From NCBI GenBank assembly GCA_963281255.1, contig OY725502.1, positions 3,658,001-3,722,000 on the forward strand: a DNA stretch of 64,000 bases, in the 5' to 3' direction. The notes below the pieces were generated by a model. That model saw only the letters and a list, made by a program, of their open reading frames with translations. It did no database searches and was not told the origin of the DNA. The DNA is from Aphrocallistes beatrix. Lineage: Eukaryota > Porifera > Hexactinellida > Sceptrulophora > Aphrocallistidae. Below, in pieces: positions 25,201-34,781 of the stretch. A program made the position numbers and the translations under genes. The first letter of the stretch is position 1. Each line of letters opens with the position of its first letter.

Positions 25201-28200
25201 GCTAATTTGACTGAACGGAATAATGATGGCAATTCAATTCTCCATGTACTCTTACTGGAAAAAGACCAGAGCAAAAGCTTGAAGAAATTTGAAGGAATAA
25301 AGTTTGTCATTAACTCAATTCTCAAAAACGAGACACTCAAAAATAAGCTGAGCACTTTGTTGAGCATCAAGAACCATAATGGCCGCACTGTCCTCCAAAT
25401 AGCCATCATGGCGTGTCAAAATGAAATTGTAAAGTTTCTGATTAAAAACAAAGCGAGCGTCAAAGATATTGATCCGAGAACAGGGAACACTGTTGTGCAT
25501 ATGACAATTGTAAATGATTGGGATGAGTCAGACATGGAAAGTATTTCCGTCGTCCTCAATGCTGTGCGACAACAAGATGAAGAAAAAACTGTTCTACGCG
25601 TGAGGAACAATGATGTCGAGACTCCGTTGCATATTTCAGTACGAAAGAAGGAAAAGAACTTCATGACCAAATCCCTTCTGGATGTAGGTGTTCCTCTGGG
25701 AATTTCGAATCGCGAACGTAACACTGCTTTACACATTGCGGCCCTAAACGATGATGATAGATCTATTGAAATAATGATGCACCATCTAATCAAGAAAGCC
25801 AAAGAGCATCAACTTGCTGATCGACGATTGGAGTATTTGAGAGAACTGGTTCGAGAGAATAAGAACAAATTAATGCCGATTAGTATCCCGAAAAAGAAAA
25901 AGAATTTGAAAGCAATGCTTCGTGCTTGGAACCACTATCACGAAGTGAGCATGGGAGACGGGAGGAGTGGACTCTTGATTCACTTTGCAGTTTATACTGA
26001 AAAGACTGAGTTAGTCGAATGCATCCTTGAAAGTATCAGAGAGATCGAGGAGCGACACGAAGTAGGCAACCAAAGCATTCTGTCGTGTCGCGATACGGAC
26101 GATCTGACTCCACTCCATGTCGCAGCTGAGATTGGTAATGAGCAGATCGTTGATTTGTTATTGGATTATGGTGCAGACATTCAGTTGAATAGTGCCAAGG
26201 GTACCCCAGTGGAAATTGCAATGCAGAAAGACCACATCCATCTGGCACTACGTTTCGTTAGAAAAGGAGCTAAAATAAACAAATATCTCGACCTACTGAC
26301 TTACGACAAAATCGACAACCGTGATATTCAGGAGATCTTCGATAAGAAAAAGATCAACGTGGAGAGACGGATCAGTTCAGCTGACTGTACCGTCATTCAT
26401 TATGCGGCAAAACAGAGTAGCGTATCACGCATCGCACTGCTACTACGAAACAACATTGCCTTAACTGCTTCTGACAGAGACGGAAAACGTGTCTTACACT
26501 ACGCGGTTCAGTACAGAGATGATTACGATGTGTTAAAGTTCTTTCTAGACGAGGCCTCCAAACGAGATGAAGCGATTGAGCGAAAACTTGAGAGAGAATC
26601 GGAAGAAAACCGATTAGAATACGAAGAGTTGAATCTATCATTCATGGAAGCATTGTTCTATCATGATTTAGATGGCATCAACCCAGTAATGCTGGCAGCA
26701 AGTCTGGATAGGATCCAATTGTTCAGACTACTCACCACATCCAAGTATGAATATCTCCTTGACTCTTTGGATGCCTGTGATCCCGATGAGAATAATGTCA
26801 TGCATTACCTAGCCAAACACAGATCCATCAAAACGGCGAGGTATATCGTCCCACGCATCTACAAGTATGATGTCTATCTATTCACACGTATAATGAACGA
26901 CAGAAATGTCCGAGGAGAAAGTCCTATAGACCTGGCTCGTAAACGAGGCTTGCAAGAAATGGTGGATCTCTTCATTGAGCATTGCGATTGTGAGTATTTT
27001 GAAGCTTGTCCTGACGTAGTGCACAGGATGGTTAGAGGGAAAGACTTTCACAACTTTGAAAAAGTCCTCGATAAAACTGTAATTCAAGACTCACAAAATG
27101 TTCAGCTTTCCACAAAATTAATGGACTCGAATGAAGAGGGTGCTTATCCCAACTTTGCCTATTTCAACTTCCACCTCGATCCATTATGGCATAAATTGTA
27201 CAAATCGAACGAGATCAAGTTCAAGTACCATCCAATAGTAAAATTTCTTATTGATGAGAAACTGACAATCTACAAATGGTGGTTTTTGAAGCTCTTCTTA
27301 CTCTACCTATTTTCCTTTTATATTCCCTTAGTCATCGCACTCTCCTTAGCATCTTCTCGTTGTGACGACGAACTATTCCAATATAATACTCATGGAGACC
27401 ACTACCGTTTCTTTCTCGAAATCTATGTCTTGATTTTCACTTGGATTTACATGATGAATGAGGTGCTGGAAATATTTGGCAAATATCGTTACCTTGAATC
27501 TCTTGACTATACCACCAACGAACTTCGCTATCAGAGACGTCATTATGTCCAGTATTATGGTGATGAAGAATCCGACAACTTTACTAGGAAAATACAGAAA
27601 AAGGTGAAGCAAATATTCTTCGAAATTCCGACCGTCTTGAAGGAGAATTTTTACAGATTGGAACGCAGTGATTATCTCAAATTTTTCCCTCGATTTTTGC
27701 TACGTGCCATCTACCGTCACTTCTCCGACACATACAACATGATCGATTTGAGCGGAATTCTTCTTCTCCTCTTTCTTTACGTCTTTCGAACAGCGTTGTA
27801 TTTCTCTAAATCTGATTTCGTGGTCGGAACCCATTGGGCAATTCAAGCTCTCACATTCACAGTGTTTACTTTAAAATTCTTCAAATACACCAAAATGATT
27901 CCATCGCTTGGAATTTATATCGAGACGCTTTCGAATGTTGTTTCCAGAGACGTGCCAAGGTTTGCTTTGGTCATTTTTATTATATTGATCGGATATACAG
28001 GTAGCATCCAACAAGTAGCTCGAACATACACATCTTCTCGATGTGACAAGGGTAGCTGTTCATTTTCTGGTTGGTTCAACGACGATTCAATTCCGTTTTC
28101 ACCAATCATCACCCCATTGATTTCCGGGATTCTGTTCACAATAGATGGTGGACCTTCCAACTACGAGGGAAGTCTTCGTGATGTGTCGTTTCTATTTTCA

Positions 28201-28815
28201 ATTGCTTACCTTATTTTCGCGTTCAGCATCATTGTGATCCTCCTCAACGTATTCATTGCACAACTTTCTCAAACTTATTCAGATATCAATTCAACGAAAA
28301 ATCTTTTGGACTTCAAAGCAGATCTCGCATTAGAGTATGAAACGCAATCAAACATTTTGTTCGCTTTTCAAAGTCCGATTAAACGTGCCTTGAAACGAAT
28401 AATGGTCCAGAGCATCATAATTCCAGTTGATGTATGGAAAGAATATTTTGATTCTTATACAAAGAGAGTAGTTGATTGTGTTGGAAGCTGTGAAGATGAA
28501 AGTCCTGAGCTTGAACAGAACATTGCGAAAGAAGAGATTAAACAAACAATGCGCGATTTAGAGGGTAAATTCGACTCTCTTGAGGAAAGATTTTTGAAAA
28601 AACTCCCTCTCTCAATTGAAGGTATTGAAAACAACATTTCTTCAGTGAAGAATGAACTCAGTCAAAATGAAGATCAAAAAGAATTAAAGAAGAAAATGCA
28701 ACAGATGGAGGAGAAGTTGACTGACATTTCTGTAAATCAAAAGAAAATTCTAGAAAAATTGCATGTTGAAGACAAAACAGAAACTCAGCAAGCTGGTAAC
28801 AATAGAAAGTCTTAA
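22273..28815 (+). CDS. Giant ankyrin-repeat TRP-type cation channel (gene D)
   Basis: Single open frame of 2180 residues. Residues 1-1650 are ankyrin repeats with two copies of the family's non-ankyrin module (near 52 and 761). Residues 1668-2000 form a six-segment channel: S1 about 1669-1692 (FLLYLFSFYIPLVIAL), S2 1713-1738, S3 1826-1846, S4 1855-1878, S5 1896-1914, a pore loop near 1944-1962 (LISGILFTIDGG) and S6 1973-1998 (ILLNVFIAQLSQTYSD). Residues 2087-2165 are a predicted coiled coil. This order matches TRPA/NOMPC-type channels, whose ankyrin domain is much shorter (roughly 17-29 repeats). It is likely a plasma-membrane cation channel; gating stimulus unknown. The ATG at 22273 starts MSQQKSPATTKVSTQ, which resembles gene C's first exon (QQSPSKGKASSQ) and supports a genuine start. 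However, the first ankyrin block begins mid-repeat exactly where gene C stops, so a joined transcript is possible. Confidence 0.85.
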   Translation: MSQQKSPATTKVSTQDPITLPPLQYAIKEKNEGAIEFLLINDVKLVTKDKNGLTIYEDENELPLQLFYKVESTSSEKSLYTGFKGPNSEFIGSELPNFPKTVKIEAQNIVKLSKESVEERDLQGLTKLIQCHCITPLAVAFRQELIEHDMTLSNGMHISEYIAEKGTKEVTMYYVQINPDYLFKSKEYQRSMIESSITNANHKVLKKLVESLQIKKQSLPIEGNVPTQDQLISDCLGKSLKRCIESDVLQALYILLNHNLDDCGQVRFNYLYGEEQNTLLHFISLRDRKHTFLEAILEKVSNINGNLTYIHGKRFIDWKNSDGDSVLHQIVRFEQSDLLICLLSFNPDILLLDDDENTALHIAVEKRNKDLVDTLVSNIEDPKILADFLEAKNKQGLNALHLAISKRSSDIAETLLKAKANFYAKDEENGYTILHHASKLDSREAREEMVHFVLNYEENSLKGRIADVTDLKGNYPMHLAIKLHCKDVVSILLENYPDKQLYVRNPEGYTPLHYATLFDAEETIDIINLLFNTEERCEHRNKKILNQRCKKGRTPLHLAISKGSQFQIDAHNEAVAIEILDLIFKRGDKVDPEHDYLLCRDNELCSILHHAVMTNNSKIFGCVMSQLFKEPLRNHLLNRVGQLLLNLQDKAGRTALIMAIEQENSQIFRKLLNYNPSLHCRDDVNQWTVLHHAIDKYSRNTTFFRDIFKCLENMKEFLLALINTLDKNYQTTLHLAIRNENEQLVEKLIAEGAKIAVEKEFGSDVCTVGLSGDDVLNAKFGWKESKDAHIKAYVIIYEVGSKYLVSTLPNFEETELMDDENYQRDILLCGPDSGDKEKMVINIVATKCPELIEKILKEKTITKEHAPETNLIYVAAQNGSKAVMRYVCEDLEPHFDYESQDANNGNTLIHYAAKNTIANIKTLKYLLRKTEEFEKGKKEKLARKIINFTNNKGQSALQITITSMRFEFFIALINRGANLTERNNDGNSILHVLLLEKDQSKSLKKFEGIKFVINSILKNETLKNKLSTLLSIKNHNGRTVLQIAIMACQNEIVKFLIKNKASVKDIDPRTGNTVVHMTIVNDWDESDMESISVVLNAVRQQDEEKTVLRVRNNDVETPLHISVRKKEKNFMTKSLLDVGVPLGISNRERNTALHIAALNDDDRSIEIMMHHLIKKAKEHQLADRRLEYLRELVRENKNKLMPISIPKKKKNLKAMLRAWNHYHEVSMGDGRSGLLIHFAVYTEKTELVECILESIREIEERHEVGNQSILSCRDTDDLTPLHVAAEIGNEQIVDLLLDYGADIQLNSAKGTPVEIAMQKDHIHLALRFVRKGAKINKYLDLLTYDKIDNRDIQEIFDKKKINVERRISSADCTVIHYAAKQSSVSRIALLLRNNIALTASDRDGKRVLHYAVQYRDDYDVLKFFLDEASKRDEAIERKLERESEENRLEYEELNLSFMEALFYHDLDGINPVMLAASLDRIQLFRLLTTSKYEYLLDSLDACDPDENNVMHYLAKHRSIKTARYIVPRIYKYDVYLFTRIMNDRNVRGESPIDLARKRGLQEMVDLFIEHCDCEYFEACPDVVHRMVRGKDFHNFEKVLDKTVIQDSQNVQLSTKLMDSNEEGAYPNFAYFNFHLDPLWHKLYKSNEIKFKYHPIVKFLIDEKLTIYKWWFLKLFLLYLFSFYIPLVIALSLASSRCDDELFQYNTHGDHYRFFLEIYVLIFTWIYMMNEVLEIFGKYRYLESLDYTTNELRYQRRHYVQYYGDEESDNFTRKIQKKVKQIFFEIPTVLKENFYRLERSDYLKFFPRFLLRAIYRHFSDTYNMIDLSGILLLLFLYVFRTALYFSKSDFVVGTHWAIQALTFTVFTLKFFKYTKMIPSLGIYIETLSNVVSRDVPRFALVIFIILIGYTGSIQQVARTYTSSRCDKGSCSFSGWFNDDSIPFSPIITPLISGILFTIDGGPSNYEGSLRDVSFLFSIAYLIFAFSIIVILLNVFIAQLSQTYSDINSTKNLLDFKADLALEYETQSNILFAFQSPIKRALKRIMVQSIIIPVDVWKEYFDSYTKRVVDCVGSCEDESPELEQNIAKEEIKQTMRDLEGKFDSLEERFLKKLPLSIEGIENNISSVKNELSQNEDQKELKKKMQQMEEKLTDISVNQKKILEKLHVEDKTETQQAGNNRKS

Positions 28816-28923
28816 TTCATTATGTCTACAAGAACTACCCTACTTAAGTGTGTTGATATTTTTCCATTTTATTGCTAACTTTTGTTATTTTTCTAGTATT
28901 AGTCCTGACTTCCAGTTTGCCCA

Positions 28924-29235
28924 TTCCAAAGGCAATAGGTCATCCCCCATAATAGCTATAATAGGAGCTACACTCAAAATAGTTCTTATATTTCCCATTA
29001 TAAGAGATGCCTTATTTGGCTTGGGCGCAGTTATCCATTGCTCAGTCCTTTTGTGACATAAATCTCTAATATAGAAGGCAAATATAGATCCAATTCGCTT
29101 CAAAAAGGCCACATCATTTGAAGCGAATTGGATCTATATATTCCTTCTATATTAGAGATTTATGCCTCATAAGTATGAATTATAAGAACTATTTGACTGC
29201 AGCTCCCATTATAGATGACTTATTGCCTTTGGAAA
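28924..29235. mobile_element. Foldback element downstream of gene D
   Basis: Outer arms TTCCAAAGGCAATAGGTCAT / ATGACTTATTGCCTTTGGAA and a nearly perfect inner hairpin (29056-29162) around AGATCCAATTCGCTTCAAA. No protein frame; the short plus-strand frame here is incidental. Confidence 0.75.
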
Positions 29236-29734
29236 TCCACATTGTGGAGTGAATTGGGTCAAATTTTGGTCAATTATTAGCTATATAAGATCCAGATTCT
29301 TGACTAGCTTATATGAGCCAATGAATTTAGTTTCAGAAGGAAACCAGTCAACTCGTACCCAACTACCAAAAAGTCAATAGATCGTTTTCCCAGTCTAAAA
29401 TTGGTCATTGCTACAAAATTTCATATTTCTGGCTCTTATCATCTCTTCAATCAACTCCGGACAAACAAACGCACAACTATCGAGATTTAATATTAATTAA
29501 AAAGATAAATTTGAGGGCTAAACATTGCGATAAGTGAAACATAAGAATAAGAGTCAAAAGTATAAAACCAACATTCTCAAGCGATAGGTCCGATATTTGT
29601 AATGGATATGCATCACTGTGCCTATCATAATTCCTAGAGAGTTAATTTAAATATAGATAATCAATATAGTCGATTAACTCATTCAAAAAGTTTGCCATTG
29701 ATCAATCTGTATAATATTTCCATTATAATCTGGA

Positions 29735-30928
29735 ATGGCTACGCGATACCCAGAAATGCCCACATCCTTGGACATGAGTTTCGCAAGTGTAGAGCAGACT
29801 ATTCGTTTATTCTTCGAGAATCTAGTCAATAAAGTCGTTACGAGAAGAGATCAACTGTTGGCACAACTAGACAAAATAAAGCTAGACTACTTAGAAGAAG
29901 AAAGGTTGAGGGTAAACCAAGTGAAAGAATTTGAAGCGTTTATTAAAGGCGTAGATAAATTGAGTTTTCAATTGAATAACGTTCAGAAAACTAAACAAGA
30001 TAATCTCAATGCGATTAAAATCGAACAGGAAAAGTGCCAACTACCAAAATCTATTCCTGACCCTTACTTCTTCGTGGATGATATTCAAACTTTTCTGCAA
30101 CAACTGGAGAATATAGGAACTATTCGACTCGGGAAAGTCTACTCTGACAAAGTGAATCCGGTGAGGAGTATTAAACACAAGAAAGGAATTTTCTTTCTCG
30201 GAATTTGTCAAGATAACCATAAGAATATCTATGTATGCGGTCATGGAAACAGCCTAGTTCAAATCTTCTCAAAAGACGGCGAATTCGTGAGAGAATTTGG
30301 GAAGGAACACTTGGGATATTGCTATGGGATAACACTATATGGGAGTTGGGCGTTTTTAAGTGATCGGAAACTCAACGCAGTTTTTAAATTCAGAGTTTCC
30401 GACTATACATTAGAGTGCAGGAGTGAAAGAGGAGCGCTTAGTTTTCCCAGAGGTCTGACAGTAAATGGGAATGAAGAGTTATTAGTGGCGGACTCAAAGA
30501 GTCATAGGATAGCTTTCTTTAGTTTGAACCTACGATTTATCAAAGAGATAGGAAAAGGGAGGCTTAGAACTCCTTGTGATGTGAAAATATACTCTGATAA
30601 GATTTTCGTGTTGGATAAAGGCAGTAAACATAACGTCCACGTATTCTCAGATTGCGCTGATATACTAATACACAGCATGATACATTTTGAGGTCGATACT
30701 AGTTTAGGTTCGAAACTATTCTGGACTGATGATCTCTTCTTCTGTTTCGATCAATTCGGGAACATTGTCATCAGCCATTCTGGGAATCAGACAATACAGA
30801 TATTCACATTAGAAGGAAACTTACTACATTCCATTCAGTGCAAGGGATATCCGACTGGAGTAGCAGTTACTGATGACAATACAATTGTTTGTGCTATGTA
30901 TTACCCATCTTCAGTTCAATTCTATTAA
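29735..30928 (+). CDS. Coiled-coil NHL-repeat protein, copy 1
   Basis: Intronless 397-residue protein. Residues 15-85 are charged and helical, likely a coiled coil. Residues 130-397 form an NHL-type beta-propeller with blades such as NIYVCGHGNSLVQIF, SFPRGLTVNGNEELLVAD and IFVLDKG. This is the C-terminal architecture of TRIM2/3/71 and Brat proteins, but no RING finger or B-box cysteines precede it, so ubiquitin-ligase activity is not supported. NHL propellers bind RNA or protein; the partner here is unknown. The ATG sits in an upstream sequence (29388-29734) that is repeated before copy 2, marking the duplicated unit. No membrane or signal segment. Confidence 0.9.
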   Translation: MATRYPEMPTSLDMSFASVEQTIRLFFENLVNKVVTRRDQLLAQLDKIKLDYLEEERLRVNQVKEFEAFIKGVDKLSFQLNNVQKTKQDNLNAIKIEQEKCQLPKSIPDPYFFVDDIQTFLQQLENIGTIRLGKVYSDKVNPVRSIKHKKGIFFLGICQDNHKNIYVCGHGNSLVQIFSKDGEFVREFGKEHLGYCYGITLYGSWAFLSDRKLNAVFKFRVSDYTLECRSERGALSFPRGLTVNGNEELLVADSKSHRIAFFSLNLRFIKEIGKGRLRTPCDVKIYSDKIFVLDKGSKHNVHVFSDCADILIHSMIHFEVDTSLGSKLFWTDDLFFCFDQFGNIVISHSGNQTIQIFTLEGNLLHSIQCKGYPTGVAVTDDNTIVCAMYYPSSVQFY

Positions 30929-31045
30929 AATGTTTTTGCTTTTTGTAATAGAAAATATTAAACCTTGGCAGAAGTGTAGTGAGATGTAGCACATGTAACT
31001 AAGGACTCAACCCAAAAAATTACTGCACCCTGACCACACTCTGAC

Positions 31046-31251
31046 CAGGGGTTTATCTAGGTGCTCAGCCGGCACTTATAGGTGCCAGCCTGGTATCGTC
31101 CGAGGAGCCTAGGTGCTTGCAGTGTGATTCAATTTTGGTTTTGAGTTGCTACTACCTATGGAATTACAAGATAAACCACTGTTTGGGTGTCATATAACTT
31201 GCATCACCTTCAAAAAAAGTGCCGGACTGGGAAATCCTAGATAAACCCATG
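31046..31251. mobile_element. hAT-type MITE with exact 8-base target duplication
   Basis: Ends CAGGGGTTTATCTAGG and CCTAGATAAACCCATG form an inverted repeat. Flanks 31038-31045 and 31252-31259 are both ACTCTGAC. No coding capacity. Confidence 0.88.
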
Positions 31252-31339
31252 ACTCTGACCGCACCTTGACTGCACCCTGACAACGCCCTAGCTGCACCCT
31301 GGAGGCATCCTAAAATTCAGTTGGATACGCTTCTGAATG

Positions 31340-31676
31340 CCTCGGATCTTTGGTAACAGCATAACTCAAAAACTATGCATTTTTATATCAATAAATATCT
31401 CAGCTTAAAAAGACGCCTCATCTTTTCCTCTACAAAATGACTGGTTTGGATCTTTGAAAAAAAAGTCCTTTTGGGTAGTTATGACGCTTCCAAATCGAAA
31501 GTTACCTCTAAATTGGGCTTTTTATTTCGAACCATCATAGATTCATAACTACCTTAAAAGACCTTTTTTAAAAGGACTAGTCATTTTGTAGAGGAGACAA
31601 CGGGCGTCTTTGTAAGCCGGCCTATTTTTTGGTAAATGAATATATTTTGAGTTATACTGCCACCAAGAATTCGAGG
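31340..31676. mobile_element. Foldback element between the NHL genes
   Basis: Imperfect arms: CCTCGGATCTTTGGTAACAG... at the left matches the complement of ...ACCAAGAATTCGAGG at the right; inner matches include CCTCTACAAAATGACT and AGTCATTTTGTAGAGG. Confidence 0.7.
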
Positions 31677-31787
31677 TTGGGAATTTTATCAAAATTTGAA
31701 TTCAAAATTATTGTGTTAATGTATTATAGTTGAAAAAGCCTCCAAAGGTGTTTGGTGGGGTTTTTGGTGGTAAACTGCAGATCAGAG

Positions 31788-31846
31788 GTTTCGAAGAGTA
31801 ATAATGACTTATATGCATACAATCAATCATTATTACTCTTCGAAAC
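31788..31846. repeat. Perfect hairpin, 20-base arms
   Basis: GTTTCGAAGAGTAATAATGA and its complement separated by about 19 bases. Lies between two foldback elements; may be a short MITE. Confidence 0.8.
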
Positions 31847-31914
31847 TTCAAAGCTATGTAGCGTACTATTTTTTCAATTTTATCGTTCGATTCATCTAGT
31901 GATTATAAAATACT

Positions 31915-32295
31915 CAAATTTCGAATGGCGGACATTTCGTCGCATGGATATTTCGTCCTCTGAACATGAGTTACCGGACAACGGATAGCGGAACTTTCGT
32001 CCCTGGAATTTTCGCCCACGCGGAATTTTCGCCCCCTGAAATACCCATTTCGCACCTACTTATTTCTCATTCAAAAAGCCCTCATTTTCACCCTTTTTTT
32101 CAAACATATTCCACTAAAAAAGCCTCAACTTCCGTTCCTGGCACATGAGTACCCGTTTATTTTAGTCTCTAATTAGGTAAAATTCCCGTGAAACAGAGAA
32201 AAATCCGCTACACATTGTCCGGTAACTAATGTTCAGAGGACGAAATGTACGGCCACGAAATGTCCGTCGACGAAGTGTCCGATTACCCAAATTTC
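31915..32295. mobile_element. Foldback element upstream of NHL copy 2
   Basis: Arms of about 65 bases (ATTTCGTCCTCTGAACAT left, complement right) with repeated ATTTCGTC motifs. No protein recognised. Confidence 0.72.
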
Positions 32296-32349
32296 ATTGG
32301 TCAGCTACAATTTGCCATTTTTCCCGGCGAGGCATGAAAACTTGGTTTT

Positions 32350-34100
32350 AGAAACAAATATATCGTCTTCCCAGCCTAAAATTGGTTATTGCTACAAATT
32401 TTCACAATTCTGGATCTTACATCTCTTCAATCAACTCCGGACAGACAGACACAAGACAATCGAGATTTAGTATTAATTAATACGTAGATGAATTAGAGGG
32501 CTAAATATTGTGATATGTTTCAATAAATGAAACATAAGAATAATAAGAGTATAAAATCAACATTCTATGGCGATACAAGTCCGATATTTGTAATGGATAT
32601 GCATCATTGAGCCTATCATAATTCCGAGATAGTCAATTTAAATATAGACAATCTATAGAGTTGATTAACTCATTCAAAAAGTTTGCCATTAATCAATCTA
32701 TATAATATTCCCATTATAATCTGGAATGGCTACGCGATACCCAGAAATGCCCACATCCTTGGACATGAATTTCGCAAGTGTAGAGCAGACTATTCATTTA
32801 TTCTTCGAGAATCTAATCAATAAAGTCATTAGAAGAAGAGATCAACTGTTAGCACAACTAGACAAAATAAAGCAAGACTACTCACACGAAGAAAGATCGA
32901 GGATAAACCAAGTGAAGGAATTTGAAAAGTTTATTAAAGGCGTAGATAAATTGAGTTTTCAATTGAATAACGTTCAGAAAACTAAACAAGATAATCTCAA
33001 TGCGATTAAAATCGAACAGGAAAAGTGCCAACTACCAAAGTCCATTCCTGACCCTTACTTCTTCGTGGATGATTTTCAAACTTTTCTGCAGCAACTGGAG
33101 AATATAGGAACTATCCGACTCGGAAAAGTCTACTCTGACAAAGTGAATCCAGTAAAAAGCATCGAACGCAAGAACGAAGATTGTTTTCTCGGAATTTATC
33201 AAGATAACCATAAGAATATCTATGTATGCGGTCATGGAAACAGCCTAGTTCAAATCTTCTCAAAAGACGGCGAATTCGTGAGAGAATTTGGGAAGGAACA
33301 CTTGGGATATTGCTATGGGATAACACTATATGGGAGTTGGGCGTTTTTAAGCGATCGGAAACTCAACGCAGTTTTTAAATTCAGAGTTTCCGACTATACA
33401 TTAGAGTGCAGGAGTGAAAGAGGAGCGCTTAGTTTTCCCAGAGGTCTGACAGTAAATGGGAATGAAGAGTTATTAGTGGCGGACTCAAAGAGTCATAGGA
33501 TAGCTTTCTTTAGTTTGAACCTACGATTTATCAAAGAGATAGGAAAAGGGAGGCTTAGAACTCCTTGTGATGTGAAAATATACTCTGATAAGATTTTCGT
33601 GTTGGATAAAGGCAGTAAACATAACGTCCACGTATTCTCAGATTGCGCTGATATACTAATACACAGCATGATACATTTTGAGGTCGATGCTAGTTTAGGT
33701 TCGAAACTATTCTGGACTGATGATCTCTTCTTCTGTTTCGATCAATTCGGGAACATTGTCATCAGCCATTCTGGGAATCAGACAATACAGATATTCACAT
33801 TAGAAGGAAACTTACTACATTCCATTCAGTGCAAGGGATATCCGACTGGAGTAGCAGTTACTGATGACAATACAATTGTTTGTGCGATGTATCACTCATC
33901 TTCAGTTCAATTCTATTAAAATACAAGTATCTTTACTTTTTGTAAATAAACATTAACTTTGGCAGAGGCGAAGCGAGGTGTGCACATGCGGCCTCAATCC
34001 AATACATTTGTACCACATCCTACCAACGCCCTAACCGCACCCTGACTGGTCGCTTCTTGGAATTCAGTTGGCTACGCTTCTGAACTTTGGTAGTGAAAAA
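32350..34100 (+). repeat. Tandem segmental duplication, unit 2
   Basis: Second copy of the NHL gene with its flanks, lacking the MITE found in unit 1. Direct orientation, separated from unit 1 by about 1 kb filled with foldback elements. Confidence 0.75.
32726..33919 (+). CDS. Coiled-coil NHL-repeat protein, copy 2
   Basis: Tandem paralogue of the gene at 29735-30928, same length and start, intronless. The last 720 bases differ from copy 1 at about five positions; the first 475 bases differ at roughly 35, concentrated in the coiled coil and in the linker around residues 145-155 (SIERKNEDCF here against SIKHKKGIFF). The propeller is therefore effectively the same protein, while the N-terminal half is free to vary. 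A possible polyadenylation signal AATAAA lies at 33945-33950. As in copy 1, RING and B-box are absent. The pair probably has the same propeller partner with different oligomerisation or targeting; this is inference. Confidence 0.9.
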   Translation: MATRYPEMPTSLDMNFASVEQTIHLFFENLINKVIRRRDQLLAQLDKIKQDYSHEERSRINQVKEFEKFIKGVDKLSFQLNNVQKTKQDNLNAIKIEQEKCQLPKSIPDPYFFVDDFQTFLQQLENIGTIRLGKVYSDKVNPVKSIERKNEDCFLGIYQDNHKNIYVCGHGNSLVQIFSKDGEFVREFGKEHLGYCYGITLYGSWAFLSDRKLNAVFKFRVSDYTLECRSERGALSFPRGLTVNGNEELLVADSKSHRIAFFSLNLRFIKEIGKGRLRTPCDVKIYSDKIFVLDKGSKHNVHVFSDCADILIHSMIHFEVDASLGSKLFWTDDLFFCFDQFGNIVISHSGNQTIQIFTLEGNLLHSIQCKGYPTGVAVTDDNTIVCAMYHSSSVQFY

Positions 34101-34171
34101 CTACTAAAGTATTACAACTAGATTTACATTATTATTTCTTCATTTAATTTGGATGTAGACGTGCTTACTGC

Positions 34172-34224
34172 AATCAATGTTGTCCAAAGAGCTCAAAATA
34201 TGTGCTCTTTGGACAACATTGATT
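34172..34224. repeat. Perfect hairpin, 21-base arms
   Basis: AATCAATGTTGTCCAAAGAG plus one base at 34172-34192 and its exact complement at 34204-34224, loop 11 bases. Lies between NHL copy 2 and the galectin-like gene. Confidence 0.85.
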
Positions 34225-34781
34225 TCATTCTGACTTTTTAACCATAACTGGCAATAGTCCTATAGTTCCATGTAGGGTGCGAGTGCTCTTGGTCATCACT
34301 GACTGCAATGGAGTATTAATCATATCTGATTTTTCTATGGAGATGTTTGAGATAGTCTCGTTTTTCTGAAGTTATAATGTTCTCAGGAGAGATGATGTAA
34401 ATTATATAAGTACTTAATTCTGGATTATTGTCAGTTGTAAGGTATGTTGGATGATTGCAAAGTAGAGATTAAGTTCGTTGGTCATATGACTCATATCGTT
34501 AGACATTATATACTAATCCTAGGAATGAGATTATCTCATTTTATTAAAGTAAGGAAACAGCTATCCCATTACTCATCTTACTTTCCTATCAGTAGTCCAT
34601 AAAAGATGAATATGATTAAGAGAAAATTGATCAGGCAACCATACCAGACAAGAGATGATTCACACTCTCTATCTCAGTCTCTATATATGTAGACAAAAAA
34701 TTGAGATTTCACAACTTAAAATTCCAAAAACTCATTTGCAAAGAAACTCTTCAGTCTAGGATAAGAAAGATACGTACAGCA

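Larger units (their letters stand above)
29388..31354 (+). repeat. Tandem segmental duplication, unit 1
   Basis: Contains NHL copy 1 with about 345 bases of upstream and 400 bases of downstream sequence. The upstream part (CCAGTCTAAAATTGGTCATT on) recurs at 32350, and the downstream part (TTCAGTTGG.TACGCTTCTG) recurs near 34060. An hAT MITE (31046-31251) interrupts unit 1 only. Confidence 0.75.

Noticed and set aside
11222-28637. Many minus-strand frames of 60-128 residues inside genes C and D
   Set aside because: All lie antisense to continuous ankyrin-coding sequence and have no independent start context or similarity.
28763-29112. Small open frames after gene D on both strands
   Set aside because: They cover a foldback element and lack any protein-like features.
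34701-34781. Longer start for the galectin-like protein at 34701
   Set aside because: It begins TTG, not ATG, and would bury the signal peptide; the ATG at 34782 is better.
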